From: Rivibacter subsaxonicus
GTDB lineage: Bacteria; Pseudomonadota; Gammaproteobacteria; Burkholderiales; Burkholderiaceae_C
NCBI RefSeq assembly: GCF_004217215.1
Contig: NZ_SHKP01000005.1
Coordinates: 501,501-565,500 of the forward strand
Length of the DNA stretch: 64,000 nt
Direction of reading: 5' to 3'
A model generated the notes under the pieces. The model did no database searches and had not been told where the DNA came from. It saw only the letters and a program-made list of their open reading frames with translations. A program made the position numbers and the translations under genes. Each line of letters begins with the position of its first letter. Within the stretch, counting starts at the first letter, position 1. Positions 10,201-19,698 of the stretch are shown piece by piece.

Positions 10201-12417
10201 GCCCGCGGCAACTATCTCTTCGTGGCCCTGGAGACCAGTCGCGAGGTCGCGATCATCGACGCGCACGGCGGCAACGAGTTGCTGCGCTTCGATGTCGGTC
10301 GCGCACCGCAGGGGCTGGCGTTGGCGCCGGACGGCAACACGCTCTACGTCAACAACTTCATGGATCGCAGCGTCAGCGTCCACGACCTGCGCACGCTGCT
10401 GGCTGGCAGCGAAGCCGACGTGCCGCTGCTGGCCACCCTGCCGGCGGTGGCGATCGAGAAGCTGGCCGCCAACGTGCTGATCGGCAAGCAGCACTTCTAC
10501 GATGCGCGTGACACCCGCCTGGCGCGCGACCGCTACATGAGCTGCGCCAGCTGCCACAACGATGGCGGCCATGACGGCCGGGTCTGGGACCTCACCGGCA
10601 TGGGCGAGGGTCTGCGCAACACGATCAGCCTGCGCGGCCGCGCGGGCGGCCAGGGCAACCTTCACTGGAGCAACAACTTCGATGAAGTCCAGGACTTCGA
10701 GGGCCAGATCCGCGCGCTCGCCGGCGGCTCGGGCCTGATGAGCGACGCCGACTTCAGCGCCGGCACGCGCAGCCAGCCGCTCGGCGACCCCAAGGCCGGA
10801 CGCAGCGCCGATCTCGACGCGCTGGCCGCCTACGTGGCCTCGCTCAACGCCTTCGACCCGTCGCCCGCACGGGACGGCAGCGGCAACCTGAGCGGCGCTG
10901 CGATGGCCGGCCGCTCGGTGTTCGTCAGCAAGAACTGCGCGGCATGCCACGCCGGCGCAGCGTTCAGCGCCTCGGGCACGGTGCCGCCGGCCAACATCGG
11001 GACGCTCAAGACCAGCAGCGGGCTGCGGCTTGGCGCCGCGCTCACCGGCATCGACATCCCGACGCTACGTGATGTCTGGGCCAGCGCGCCCTACCTGCAC
11101 GATGGCTCGGCTGCCACGCTCGGTGACGCCGTGCGCGCGCACAACAACGTCACCGTGAGCGACACCGAACTCGCGTCGCTGACGGCGTACCTGCGCGAGA
11201 TCGGCAGCGACGAGGGGCCGGCGCCGGCGCCCAGCGGCAACGGGACGACGATCTGGCCCGCCAGTGCCGTCCCGACGAACATCAGCGACAGCGATACGGC
11301 CGCGGTCAACCTCGGCGTGAAGTTCACGTCCGACCAGAACGGCTTCATCACCGGCATCCGCTTCTACAAGGGCGTCACCAACACCGGCACCCACGTCGGT
11401 ACGCTCTGGACCGCCGGCGGCCAGCAGCTCGCGAGTGCCACCTTCGTCAACGAGACCGCCTCCGGCTGGCAGCAGGTGAACTTCGCCAATCCGGTGGCGA
11501 TCACCGCCGGCACCGTCTACGTCGCCTCGTACCTGGCGCCGAACGGTCGCTATGCCGGCGACAACGGCTATTTCGCCAGCGCCGGTGTCGACAGCCCGCC
11601 GCTGCGCGCGCTTCGCGACGGCGCCAGCGGCGGCAATGGCGTGTACGTCTATGGTCCGTCGACGGCCTTTCCCGCGGCCACCTACCAGTCCAGCAACTAC
11701 TGGGTCGACGTGGTGTTCTCGACCACCGCACCGGCCGACCTCACGCCGCCGGCGGTGACATCGATCTCCCCGGCGAGTGGTGCCGGTGGTGTGGCGACCA
11801 GCGCCGTGGTCAGCGCCACCTTCGACGAGGCCATGGATCCAGCCACCATCAACCTCGGCACCTTCGACTTGCGTGGACCGGGCAACACCCCGGTCGCGGC
11901 CAGCGTCGTCTACAACGCGACGACGCGGGTCGCGACGCTGACGCCCGGCGGCGCGCTGGCTGCGGCCACCCTCTACACCGCGACCGTTCGCGGCGGGGCG
12001 ACCGATCCGCGTGTCAAGGACCTGGCCGGCAACGCGCTGGCCGTCAACCGAAGCTGGTCATTCACTACCGCCGCGCCCGACACCACGGCGCCGACCGTGA
12101 CCGCGAGAACGCCCGCCAGCGGCGCCACCGGCATCGGCCGCGGTACCAACATCACGGCCACCTTCAGCGAGCCGATGGACGCTTCCACCATCAACACGGG
12201 CACCGTCGAACTGCGCGACTCGGCGGGCGCGCTGGTGCCGGCGGTGGTCAGCTACAGCGCGACCAACCGCAGGCTGACGCTCAATCCGAACGCCAATCTG
12301 GGTGCGCTGAAGACCTACACGGTGAGCATCGCCGGCGGGACTTCCGACCCGCGCGTCAAGGACCTGGCCGGCAACTCGCTGGCAGCGCGGCTCAGCTGGT
12401 CGTTCGCGACGAGGTAG
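7234..12417 (+). CDS. Giant multidomain lipoprotein: copper radical oxidase fused to a di-heme cytochrome c module
   Basis: A 1727-aa predicted lipoprotein (VMLLSSCGGGS, lipid Cys32). Domains in order: galactose/glyoxal-oxidase propeller and DUF1929 (about 60-530; copper-site residues C135, Y191, Y380-H381, H465 all kept); a putative Ig domain (about 535-615, LPPGLVLDALSGAISGTP); a PKD domain (about 617-705, YRWSFGDGS); a YVTN/YncE-like beta-propeller (about 710-1080); a cytochrome c peroxidase-like module with two heme sites, CASCH at 1104-1108 and CAACH at 1235-1239, plus APYLHDGS; a DUF4082 domain (about 1335-1490); and two SbsA-type Ig repeats (ISPASGAGGV, RTPASGATGI). The start has a strong GGAGGA site. 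The oxidase half would make H2O2 while the heme half resembles peroxidase/MauG-type enzymes, so intramolecular coupling is plausible but unproven. Confidence 0.85.
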   Translation: MRRQETPRLLASRGNWRAALTVSIAVMLLSSCGGGSEEQDSASAQQERTARPAGFVPSVPIPGDAHVRGMWSPVYNWPLIAVHAVLLPDGGVLSYGTNEDGKQTGKFVYDVWDGTGAPDTGHLTLPNLTPTDIFCGSQLLLPQGAPTVFLAGGDNWTGTQTTNTGNNDSNLFRTLDNSLTPGSDMNRARWYSTSTTLINGETYIQGGSGGTDRPEARQLDGVFRLLSSANTGGLDFMYPRNFVAPDGRVFGYDSAGRMYYVNASGTGAITMAGQFAAANRGNDSSAAMFRPGRILQYGGASNGAVVIDITSGVPVVTPTQSMSSQRRLSTATILPNGRVLATGGSSVWNEMTNVNYTAEIWDPTSGQWSVGASAVRARLYHSNALLMPDASVLVVGGGAPGPQNNRNAEIYYPPYLFASNGTRAPRPTLGAVPTGLEIGKTLMVDTDNPAAISRATLVKTGSATHGFNMEQRFVELSLAVVGSKLALQLPTKAVDAPPGFYMLFLIDATGVPSEAKIVRIGIAANPNPAIVPVLAAPGAQSGTIGVASNLVLSASDPNGDALGYGASGLPPGLVLDALSGAISGTPTAAGSYDVVVVASDGINAASASFVWTVTDPAPLNLAPLPPATPVQANGSITFTADASGVNPRYRWSFGDGSATTEWSSSASAAHTYTRAGIYSVTLMVTDDRGNLISRSFLQTVYLPATAQKPSVSTNLLVEEPATGNPRLWVVNQDNDSVSAFDTVSRAKLAEVAVGAAPRAIARAADGMLWVSNKQSASISVIDPATRAVVRTVALPRASQPFGIAMSPTAAQAFVALEGGGQLLRFDTASFSQTGSLAIGQNARHLSVSADGARVFVSRFVTPPLPGEGTASISTPDFVGGELLEVNAATMALTRSIALRHSAKADAENQGRGVPNYLGAAAISPDGSQAWLPSKQDNIRRGALRDGSDLNFQNTVRAISSRITLPAGAEDYAARIDHDNASMASAAVFDARGNYLFVALETSREVAIIDAHGGNELLRFDVGRAPQGLALAPDGNTLYVNNFMDRSVSVHDLRTLLAGSEADVPLLATLPAVAIEKLAANVLIGKQHFYDARDTRLARDRYMSCASCHNDGGHDGRVWDLTGMGEGLRNTISLRGRAGGQGNLHWSNNFDEVQDFEGQIRALAGGSGLMSDADFSAGTRSQPLGDPKAGRSADLDALAAYVASLNAFDPSPARDGSGNLSGAAMAGRSVFVSKNCAACHAGAAFSASGTVPPANIGTLKTSSGLRLGAALTGIDIPTLRDVWASAPYLHDGSAATLGDAVRAHNNVTVSDTELASLTAYLREIGSDEGPAPAPSGNGTTIWPASAVPTNISDSDTAAVNLGVKFTSDQNGFITGIRFYKGVTNTGTHVGTLWTAGGQQLASATFVNETASGWQQVNFANPVAITAGTVYVASYLAPNGRYAGDNGYFASAGVDSPPLRALRDGASGGNGVYVYGPSTAFPAATYQSSNYWVDVVFSTTAPADLTPPAVTSISPASGAGGVATSAVVSATFDEAMDPATINLGTFDLRGPGNTPVAASVVYNATTRVATLTPGGALAAATLYTATVRGGATDPRVKDLAGNALAVNRSWSFTTAAPDTTAPTVTARTPASGATGIGRGTNITATFSEPMDASTINTGTVELRDSAGALVPAVVSYSATNRRLTLNPNANLGALKTYTVSIAGGTSDPRVKDLAGNSLAARLSWSFATR

Positions 12418-12465
12418 AGGACGAGGCCGCGCCAGTCGCGCTGGCGCAGCAGCGCCAACGAAGAA

Positions 12466-12495
12466 GGGGCCGGTGACGGATGCGTCACCGGCCCC
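12466..12495. terminator. Bidirectional hairpin between oxidase gene 3 and ssb
   Basis: A perfect 12-bp inverted repeat, GGGGCCGGTGAC at 12466-12477 and GTCACCGGCCCC at 12484-12495, with a six-base loop. It sits between the convergent ends of the giant lipoprotein gene and ssb. T-rich bases flank it on the ssb-reading side (CTTCTTCG), so it probably terminates ssb transcripts and may serve both genes. Confidence 0.75.
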
Positions 12496-12522
12496 TGTTC
12501 GCCGAAGCCGAGAGTCCGCCCC

Positions 12523-13014
12523 TCAGAACGGAATGTCGTCGTCCATGTCGTCGAAGCCGGTCGCCGGCTTCTGCGCGGCCGGCGCCGGGCGCGCGGCCGG
12601 GGCGCGCTGCTGGCGTTCGCCACCACCGCCACCACCTTCGCCGCGGCTGTAGCCGCCGCCCTCGCCGCCGCCCATGCCTTCGCGGCTGCCGAGCATCTGC
12701 ATCTCGGTGGCGATGACCTCGGTGGTGTAGGTGTCCTTGCCTTCCTTGTCCTGCCACTTGCGGGTCTTCAGGCGGCCCTCGACGTAGACCGAGCGGCCCT
12801 TCTTGAGGTACTCGCCGGCGATCTCGGCCAGCTTGTCGTAGAAGACCACGCGGTGCCACTCGGTCTCCTCGACCTTGTCGCCGCTGGTCTTGTCCTTCCA
12901 GTTGCGCGAGGTGGCGATGGTGACGTTGCAGATCGCCGCGCCGTTGGGCGTGTAGCGCACTTCGGGGTCGCGGCCGAGGTTGCCGACGAGGATGACTTTG
13001 TTGACCGAGGCCAT
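12523..13014 (-). CDS. ssb: Single-stranded DNA-binding protein
   Basis: A 163-aa SSB. The OB-fold occupies about residues 1-110, starting [20 protein letters not shown] and containing [15 protein letters not shown] and [18 protein letters not shown] Gly/Arg-rich linker follows (about 113-140), and the acidic tip DDDIPF is the docking site for RecQ, PriA, Exo I and other repair partners. It coats single-stranded DNA as a tetramer during replication, repair and recombination. It lies 63 bp downstream of a cupin gene on the same strand, and recQ, a known SSB partner, is close by. Confidence 0.97.
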   Translation of the reverse strand: MASVNKVILVGNLGRDPEVRYTPNGAAICNVTIATSRNWKDKTSGDKVEETEWHRVVFYDKLAEIAGEYLKKGRSVYVEGRLKTRKWQDKEGKDTYTTEVIATEMQMLGSREGMGGGEGGGYSRGEGGGGGGERQQRAPAARPAPAAQKPATGFDDMDDDIPF

Positions 13015-13077
13015 GACGCGCTCCGCTGGGGAATGGGCTGAATGTTCAATTATGACGAATGGGCATCGCGCCCCGGC

Positions 13078-13566
13078 CTAGGGTTCGCCGTCCCAGTAGT
13101 CGAGATTGGCCTCGGCGCGGTTGCGCAGGCTGACCTGCCCGGTCGAGGCGCTGAGCTTGCCGGAGTCGGGGTACTCGCAGAGCTCCGGCCGCTCCTGGGT
13201 GCTGATCGAAAGGTACTTCAGCGGCGCCGCCGAGCTGTTGACGATCTGGTGGGGATACTCGGGTCCGGGCGGAATGAAGATCACGTCGCCGGCGCGGATC
13301 GGCACCAGTTCCCCTGCCACCCGCAGCGTGCCCTCGCCCTCGAGCACGACGAACATCTCCTCCTGCGCGTGATGCAGGTGGTAGGGGCAGACGCGCATGC
13401 CAGGCGCCAGGATGTCGATGCCGGCGCCGAGCTTGCGCGCCGCCGTGCCCTCGGACAGCTGCGCATACCGGGTGTCGTACAGCGGCGGGCGCTCGTGGCG
13501 CTCGAGCGGCAGCTCGTTGAAGTTGCGGACCAGCAGCGCGCGCAGGCGCTCGGCGTTCTCGTTCAT
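13078..13566 (-). CDS. Cupin-domain protein
   Basis: A 162-aa single-domain cupin. The metal-binding motif pair is visible: [19 protein letters not shown] (His, His, Glu ligands) and later [14 protein letters not shown] (His). The fold binds a metal and may act as an isomerase, dioxygenase or sugar-binding protein; the substrate is not apparent. The start at 13566 ([12 protein letters not shown]) is chosen because the upstream extension in this frame is Gly/Arg-rich and lies in the intergenic space before the divergent recQ. It is followed on the same strand by ssb. Confidence 0.8.
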   Translation of the reverse strand: MNENAERLRALLVRNFNELPLERHERPPLYDTRYAQLSEGTAARKLGAGIDILAPGMRVCPYHLHHAQEEMFVVLEGEGTLRVAGELVPIRAGDVIFIPPGPEYPHQIVNSSAAPLKYLSISTQERPELCEYPDSGKLSASTGQVSLRNRAEANLDYWDGEP

Positions 13567-13642
13567 CGGCAGCCTCGACGGGAGTGGAGCGAGCGGTCCA
13601 TTCTTGCCGCTTTGGCGCGTTCGGGGGCCATGCGCCGCTAGG

Positions 13643-15544
<1,902 letters not shown>

Positions 15545-15553
15545 GAGCCCCGC

Positions 15554-16069
15554 CTAGGGAAAGGCCGGGATGTTGGGCTCGACGCCCTCCAGATGAGCCT
15601 CGGGATGCAGGGCCTCCAGGCGGCGCTCGACTTCGAGCACGCGCGAGCGCGGCACGTCGACCATCAGCAGGATCTGCCCCTGCTCGATGGCAGGTTCGAA
15701 GCGCTTGAGCCGGCTGCTCGGCGTGGCGATGCCGATCATGCTCGAGGCCCAGGCGCCGATGAGCGCGCCGAGGATCGCGAGCACGGCGGCGATGCCCCAC
15801 TGGGGCGGCTCGCCGGCATCGGCAAACAGAAACGCCGCCAGGCACCCGGCCACGGCGCCGACGGCGGCGCCGATCACGATGCCGGCCTGGGCCGACCGGA
15901 CCACGTCCGAGGTCTGCAGCAGGTTGGCCGCGTGCAGGCCCGAGAGGTCGGCGCCCTCGCGCCCCACGAAGTGGATGTGCGACACCTCGATGCGGGCGAG
16001 GAGCAGATCATCCATGGTCCGGCGAGCGCTCGCCAGATCGGGTATCAGCCAGTAGACGCGTCTGCGCAT
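15554..16069 (-). CDS. Small membrane protein of the DUF1269-like type
   Basis: A 171-aa protein of unknown function. The N-terminal part (RVYWLIPDLASARRTMDDLL) resembles the ferredoxin-like lead of DUF1269-type proteins. Two glycine-zipper hydrophobic segments follow (GIVIGAAVGAVAGCLAAFLF and WGIAAVLAILGALIGAWASS), then a soluble C-terminus (LLMVDVPRSRVLEVERRLEA). The start at 16069 is fixed by a near-perfect Shine-Dalgarno sequence, AAGGAGGTGACC, directly before the ATG, so translation is probably strong. It is convergent with recQ, nine bases away. Confidence 0.7.
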   Translation of the reverse strand: MRRRVYWLIPDLASARRTMDDLLLARIEVSHIHFVGREGADLSGLHAANLLQTSDVVRSAQAGIVIGAAVGAVAGCLAAFLFADAGEPPQWGIAAVLAILGALIGAWASSMIGIATPSSRLKRFEPAIEQGQILLMVDVPRSRVLEVERRLEALHPEAHLEGVEPNIPAFP

Positions 16070-16249
16070 GGTCACCTCCTTAAGGGTTGTGCGAGGACGG
16101 ATCCCAACAGCCGATGCTGTACACCCATTCCGCGCCCGAGGCAAGCCGTGATCTGAAGCGCACCAAGGCGCCGGAGAGCATGCGGTGCTCGTCGGTCATC
16201 CGGGACGAAGGGAAGCCCCGGATCGCGAGAGGGGGTCCTCGATGCAGCG

Positions 16250-16735
16250 TCAGCCGTCCTTGCCGGCGCGCGCGCGTGCCTTCAGGTGTTGCTTGACGGT
16301 GGCGTTGATCACCCGCAGCTCGGCCAGCGTGGCCTCGATCTGGGCCTTGCGTTGCTCGAGTTCGGCGATCGCCGCGTCGGTCTTGTCGGCCACGAACTGC
16401 AGCTGCTGCACGCGGCCCTCGCCGTGGTCGCCGTAGAGGTCGAGGTACTGCTTGATCTCGGCCAGCGAGGAGCCGATCGCCTTCGCGCGCAGGATCAGCA
16501 GCAGGCGCGCGCGATCGCGTCGCGTGTAGACGCGGGTGCCGTTGACGCGGCGCGGCGCCAGCAGTCCCTTGTCCTCGTAGAAGCGGATCGCGCGCAGCGA
16601 GATGCCGAGCTCCTCGCACAGCTCGCCGATGCCGAACAGCTCGTCGCCGCCGCGCTCGTGGTGGGCGGCGACGAAGGCGCGCGCGTTCCGGGCGTCGGCC
16701 GGCATCGAGAGTCTGAGCTGCGGCAGCGCTGCCAT
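16250..16735 (-). CDS. MerR-family transcriptional regulator
   Basis: A 161-aa regulator. The winged helix-turn-helix is FGIGELCEELGISLRAIRFYEDKGLLAPRR, split here as FGIGELCEELGIS and LRAIRFYEDKGLLAP, followed by the wing RVYTRRDRARLLLI and a long dimerising coiled coil (DKTDAAIAELEQRKAQIEA). No metal-binding cysteine cluster is visible at the C-terminus, so it is more likely an acyl-CoA/metabolite sensor of the LiuR sort than a metal sensor. Its ATG overlaps the stop of the SCP2 gene (TAATG), implying coupled translation. The divergent catabolic operon carries a MerR-like operator, so that operon is the likely target. Confidence 0.85.
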   Translation of the reverse strand: MAALPQLRLSMPADARNARAFVAAHHERGGDELFGIGELCEELGISLRAIRFYEDKGLLAPRRVNGTRVYTRRDRARLLLILRAKAIGSSLAEIKQYLDLYGDHGEGRVQQLQFVADKTDAAIAELEQRKAQIEATLAELRVINATVKQHLKARARAGKDG

Positions 16736-17031
16736 TACACGAGACGCTGCAACTTGAGCGCCACGCTCATGTCGCCCGAGACCTTGAACTTGCCCATCAT
16801 GAAGCCGGTCGCCGGCTCCAGATCGCCGGTCAGCAGGGCCGAGAGATTCTCGGTCGTGATGGCCACGGTGCAGTCGGCGTCGCGGCTGTCGTTGCTCACG
16901 GTGTTGGGCGTGGACCTGCCGTCCAGGTAGACGCAGCCGTCGGCACCGCAGTCGAACTTGAGGGTGGCGTTCAGGCCCGAGTCGGCGCCGGCCTTGGCGC
17001 GCAGCGCTTCGGTGCATTCTTGAAAGTTCAT
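16735..17031 (-). CDS. SCP2 sterol-carrier-domain protein
   Basis: A 98-aa single-domain protein with the SCP2 fold pattern: LKFDCGADGCVYLDG, DCTVAITTENLSALLTGDLE and GKFKVSGDMSVALKLQ. SCP2 proteins bind hydrophobic ligands such as fatty acyl chains and sterols in a cytoplasmic pocket. The start at 17031 has a GGAGA ribosome site eight bases upstream. It is the first gene of a two-gene unit with the MerR regulator and is divergent from the acyl-CoA carboxylase operon. A role as a lipid or terpenoid carrier in the same pathway is an inference from position. Confidence 0.85.
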   Translation of the reverse strand: MNFQECTEALRAKAGADSGLNATLKFDCGADGCVYLDGRSTPNTVSNDSRDADCTVAITTENLSALLTGDLEPATGFMMGKFKVSGDMSVALKLQRLV

Positions 17032-17122
17032 GCAGAGTTCTCCAGGGTAGGCAACATTCGCGGCCGATCCTAGGCGGCGCGCATGCCGCAAGCATCCGCG
17101 TATTCACCAATGAGGCAGTCGA

Positions 17123-17153
17123 TTGACGTATACGTCACCCTAAAGCCTAATGC
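17123..17153 (+). promoter_or_regulatory. Candidate MerR-type promoter/operator of the catabolic operon
   Basis: A TTGACG -35 box (17123-17128) and a TAATGC -10-like box (17148-17153) are 19 bp apart, the long spacing typical of MerR-regulated promoters. A perfect 14-bp palindrome, TGACGTATACGTCA (17124-17137), overlaps the -35 box and enters the spacer. It lies in the 142-bp divergent region between the SCP2-merR unit and the SDR gene. The assignment to the neighbouring MerR protein is inferred. Confidence 0.55.
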
Positions 17154-17173
17154 GGCGTCCGGAGGTTCGTCAT

Positions 17174-18055
17174 ATGTCCACCCCTTCTCGCTATGCCAGC
17201 GTGCTGCGGCCCGGCCTGTTCGCCGGCCAGTTGCACTGGGTCACCGGTGGCGGCAGCGGCATCGGCCGCTGCGTCGCGCACGAGCTTGCAGCGCTCGGCG
17301 CCACGGTCCTCATCAGCGGCCGCACGCAGGAAAAGCTTGATCGTGTCGCCGCCGAGATCCGCGAGGACGGCGGCACGGCTCATTGCCGCGCCTTCGACAT
17401 CCGCGACGAGGAGCAGGTCAAGGCCGCGGTGGCCTCGGTGGTGGCCGAGCTCGGGCCGGTACACGGGCTGGTCAACAACGCTGGCGGCCAGTTCCCGGCG
17501 CCGTTGCAGGCCATCAGCAAGCGCGGCTTCGACGCGGTGGTCAGCAACAACCTGACCGGCGGCTTCCTGATGATGCGCGAAGTCTTCCTGCAATCGATGC
17601 AGCAGCACGGTGGCGCGATCGTCAACATGACGGCCGACTTTCGCAACGGCATGCCCGGCATGGGTCACTCGGGCGCGGCGCGGGCCGGCATGAGCAACCT
17701 GACGCAGACCGCGGCCTTCGAATGGGCCAGCAGCGGCGTGCGCGTCAACGCGGTCGCGCCGGGCTGGATCGCCAGCAGCGGCATGGACACCTACGGCGGC
17801 GCGATGAAGGCGATCATCCCGAAGCTGCGCCAGCATGTGCCGCTGCGCCGCATGGGCGTCGAGGCCGAGGTCAGCGCGGCGATCTGCTTTTTGCTGTCGC
17901 CCGGTGCGGCCTTCATCACCGGCGTCACGCTGGCGATCGACGGCGGCGCGCCGCTTGGCGATCCGATCTTCCCGAGCATCGACCACGAGCGCTCGAAGCC
18001 CTTCGACGGCTTCCACCGCGCGGTCGAGCCCGAGGTGCTGAAGGGAGCCAACTGA
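17174..18055 (+). CDS. atuB: Short-chain dehydrogenase/reductase, AtuB/PECR-like
   Basis: A 293-aa SDR. The nucleotide-binding motif TGGGSGIG (about residues 26-33) and NNAGG are typical. At the catalytic position the usual YxxxK is replaced: the segment reads GHSGAARAGMSNLTQ, as in peroxisomal trans-2-enoyl-CoA reductase-like SDRs, so the proton-transfer residues differ from classical SDRs. The first-gene position in an operon ordered SDR, carboxyltransferase, acyl-CoA dehydrogenase, crotonase, biotin carboxylase matches atuBCDEF of acyclic terpene (citronellol/geraniol) degradation. The start at 17174 follows GGAGG with eight-base spacing. The stop overlaps the next start (TGATG). Confidence 0.65.
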   Translation: MSTPSRYASVLRPGLFAGQLHWVTGGGSGIGRCVAHELAALGATVLISGRTQEKLDRVAAEIREDGGTAHCRAFDIRDEEQVKAAVASVVAELGPVHGLVNNAGGQFPAPLQAISKRGFDAVVSNNLTGGFLMMREVFLQSMQQHGGAIVNMTADFRNGMPGMGHSGAARAGMSNLTQTAAFEWASSGVRVNAVAPGWIASSGMDTYGGAMKAIIPKLRQHVPLRRMGVEAEVSAAICFLLSPGAAFITGVTLAIDGGAPLGDPIFPSIDHERSKPFDGFHRAVEPEVLKGAN

Positions 18056-19665
18056 TGCCGGTGCTGGCCTCCCGCATCGATGCCAGGGGTGAACGCTTCA
18101 AGGCCAACGCCGCCAAGATGGGCGAGCGGCTGGCGCAGGTGCGCGCGCTCGAGGCCAAGGTGGTGGCCGAAGGCGAATCCAAGCGCGCGAAGTTCGAGGC
18201 TCGCGGCCAGCTGCTGCCACGCGAGCGCGTGGCGCGGCTGATCGACCGCGGCAGCGACTTCCTCGAGATCTCGACGCTGGCCGGCCTCGGCATGCACGAC
18301 GACGACGGCAAGAAGAGCGTGATGGGCGGTGGCAGCATCGTCGGCATCGGCATCGTTGCCGGCAAGCGGGTGCTGGTCTCGGCCAGCGACAGTGCCATCA
18401 AGGGCGGCACGGTGGCGCCGATGGGGCTGAAGAAGGCGCTGCGCGCGCAGGAGATCGCGCGCGAGAACAAGCTGCCACTGGTCTACCTGGTCGAGTCGGG
18501 CGGCGCGAACCTGATGTACCAGAGCGAGATCTTCATCGAGGGCGGGCGCAGCTTTGCCAACCAGGCGCGACTGTCGGCGGCCGGCATTCCGCAACTGGCG
18601 GTGGTGCATGGTTCATCCACCGCCGGCGGTGCCTACCTGCCGGGGCTGTCGGACACCGTGATCCTGGTACGCGGCCGCTCCAGCATCTTTCTCGCCGGTC
18701 CGCCGCTGGTGAAGGCCGCAATCGGCGAGGACGCGAGCGAAGAGGAACTCGGTGGCGCCGAGACCCACGCCACGGTCACCGGCCTTGGCGAGCATCTCTG
18801 CGAGAACGACGCGCATGCCATTGCGCTGGCGCGCGAGGTGATCGACAAGCTGCGCTGGGATGTGGTGCCGGAGGGCGGCGTCTTCGACGAGCCGAAGTTC
18901 GCGGCCGAAGAACTGCTCGGCATCGTCCCGGCCGACGATCGCGAACCGTACGACGTGCGCGAAGTCATCGCGCGCCTGGTCGACGGCTCCGACTTTCTCG
19001 AGTTCAAGCCCGGCTACGGCAGCGACACGGTCTGCGGCCACGCCCGCGTGCATGGCCAACTGGTCGGCCTGATCGGCAACAACGGCCCGATCCAGCCCAA
19101 CGGCTCGACCAAGGCCGCGCAGTTCATCCAGCAGTGCGACCAGAGCGGCACGCCGCTGGTCTTTTTGCAGAACACCACCGGCTACATGGTCGGCGCCGTC
19201 GCCGAGCGAGCCGGTGCGATCAAGCATGGCAGCAAGATGATCCAGGCGGTGGCCAACGCCCGGGTGCCCAAGTTCACCTTCCTGATCGGCGGCTCTTTTG
19301 GCGCCGGCAACTACGGCATGTGCGGGCGCGGCTTCGACCCGCGCTTCATCTTTGCCTGGCCCTCGGCGCGCACCTCGGTGATGGGCGGCGCGCAGGCCGC
19401 CAAGGTGATGGACATCGTCGGCCGCGGCAAGCTCGAGCGTTCCGGCATGCCGGTCAACGAGGAAGCGCTGCAGGCGATGAGCGACCAGCTGCGGCTGCGG
19501 CTCGACAAGGAAAGCGACGTGCTGTTCGGCACCGCGCGCCTGTGGGACGACGGCGTGATCGACCCGCGCGACACGCGCCGCATCCTCGGCCTGTGCCTGG
19601 CGATCACGGCCGAGGCCGCTGCACGCACGCTGCGCCCCAGCACCTTCGGTGTCGCGCGCTTCTGA
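18055..19665 (+). CDS. atuC: Acyl-CoA carboxylase beta subunit (geranyl-/methylcrotonyl-CoA type)
   Basis: A 536-aa biotin-dependent carboxyltransferase with the two crotonase-like halves of this family: GGSIVGIGIVAGKRVLVSAS and SGGANLMYQSEIF in the first, and NNGPIQPNGSTKAAQFIQQC with GSFGAGNYGMCGRGFDPRF in the second. With the biotin-carrying alpha subunit (21834-23762) it carboxylates a 3-methyl-2-enoyl-CoA. Methylcrotonyl-CoA carboxylases usually have bulky FGRIF-like residues where this protein reads EGGRSFANQ. That fits a larger terpenoid substrate such as geranyl-CoA, though this is inference. Operon position is atuC-like. Its start overlaps the preceding stop by one base. Confidence 0.75.
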   Translation: MPVLASRIDARGERFKANAAKMGERLAQVRALEAKVVAEGESKRAKFEARGQLLPRERVARLIDRGSDFLEISTLAGLGMHDDDGKKSVMGGGSIVGIGIVAGKRVLVSASDSAIKGGTVAPMGLKKALRAQEIARENKLPLVYLVESGGANLMYQSEIFIEGGRSFANQARLSAAGIPQLAVVHGSSTAGGAYLPGLSDTVILVRGRSSIFLAGPPLVKAAIGEDASEEELGGAETHATVTGLGEHLCENDAHAIALAREVIDKLRWDVVPEGGVFDEPKFAAEELLGIVPADDREPYDVREVIARLVDGSDFLEFKPGYGSDTVCGHARVHGQLVGLIGNNGPIQPNGSTKAAQFIQQCDQSGTPLVFLQNTTGYMVGAVAERAGAIKHGSKMIQAVANARVPKFTFLIGGSFGAGNYGMCGRGFDPRFIFAWPSARTSVMGGAQAAKVMDIVGRGKLERSGMPVNEEALQAMSDQLRLRLDKESDVLFGTARLWDDGVIDPRDTRRILGLCLAITAEAAARTLRPSTFGVARF

Positions 19666-19698
19666 ACGGCAGCAACAACCAATCAATCGGAGACCTCG

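Noticed and set aside
7090..10950. A 1286-codon open frame on the minus strand opposite the giant oxidase gene
   Set aside because: It is an antisense shadow from GC-rich third positions. Its sequence is low-complexity Arg/Ala/Gly with no family motifs, while the plus strand encodes clear domains.
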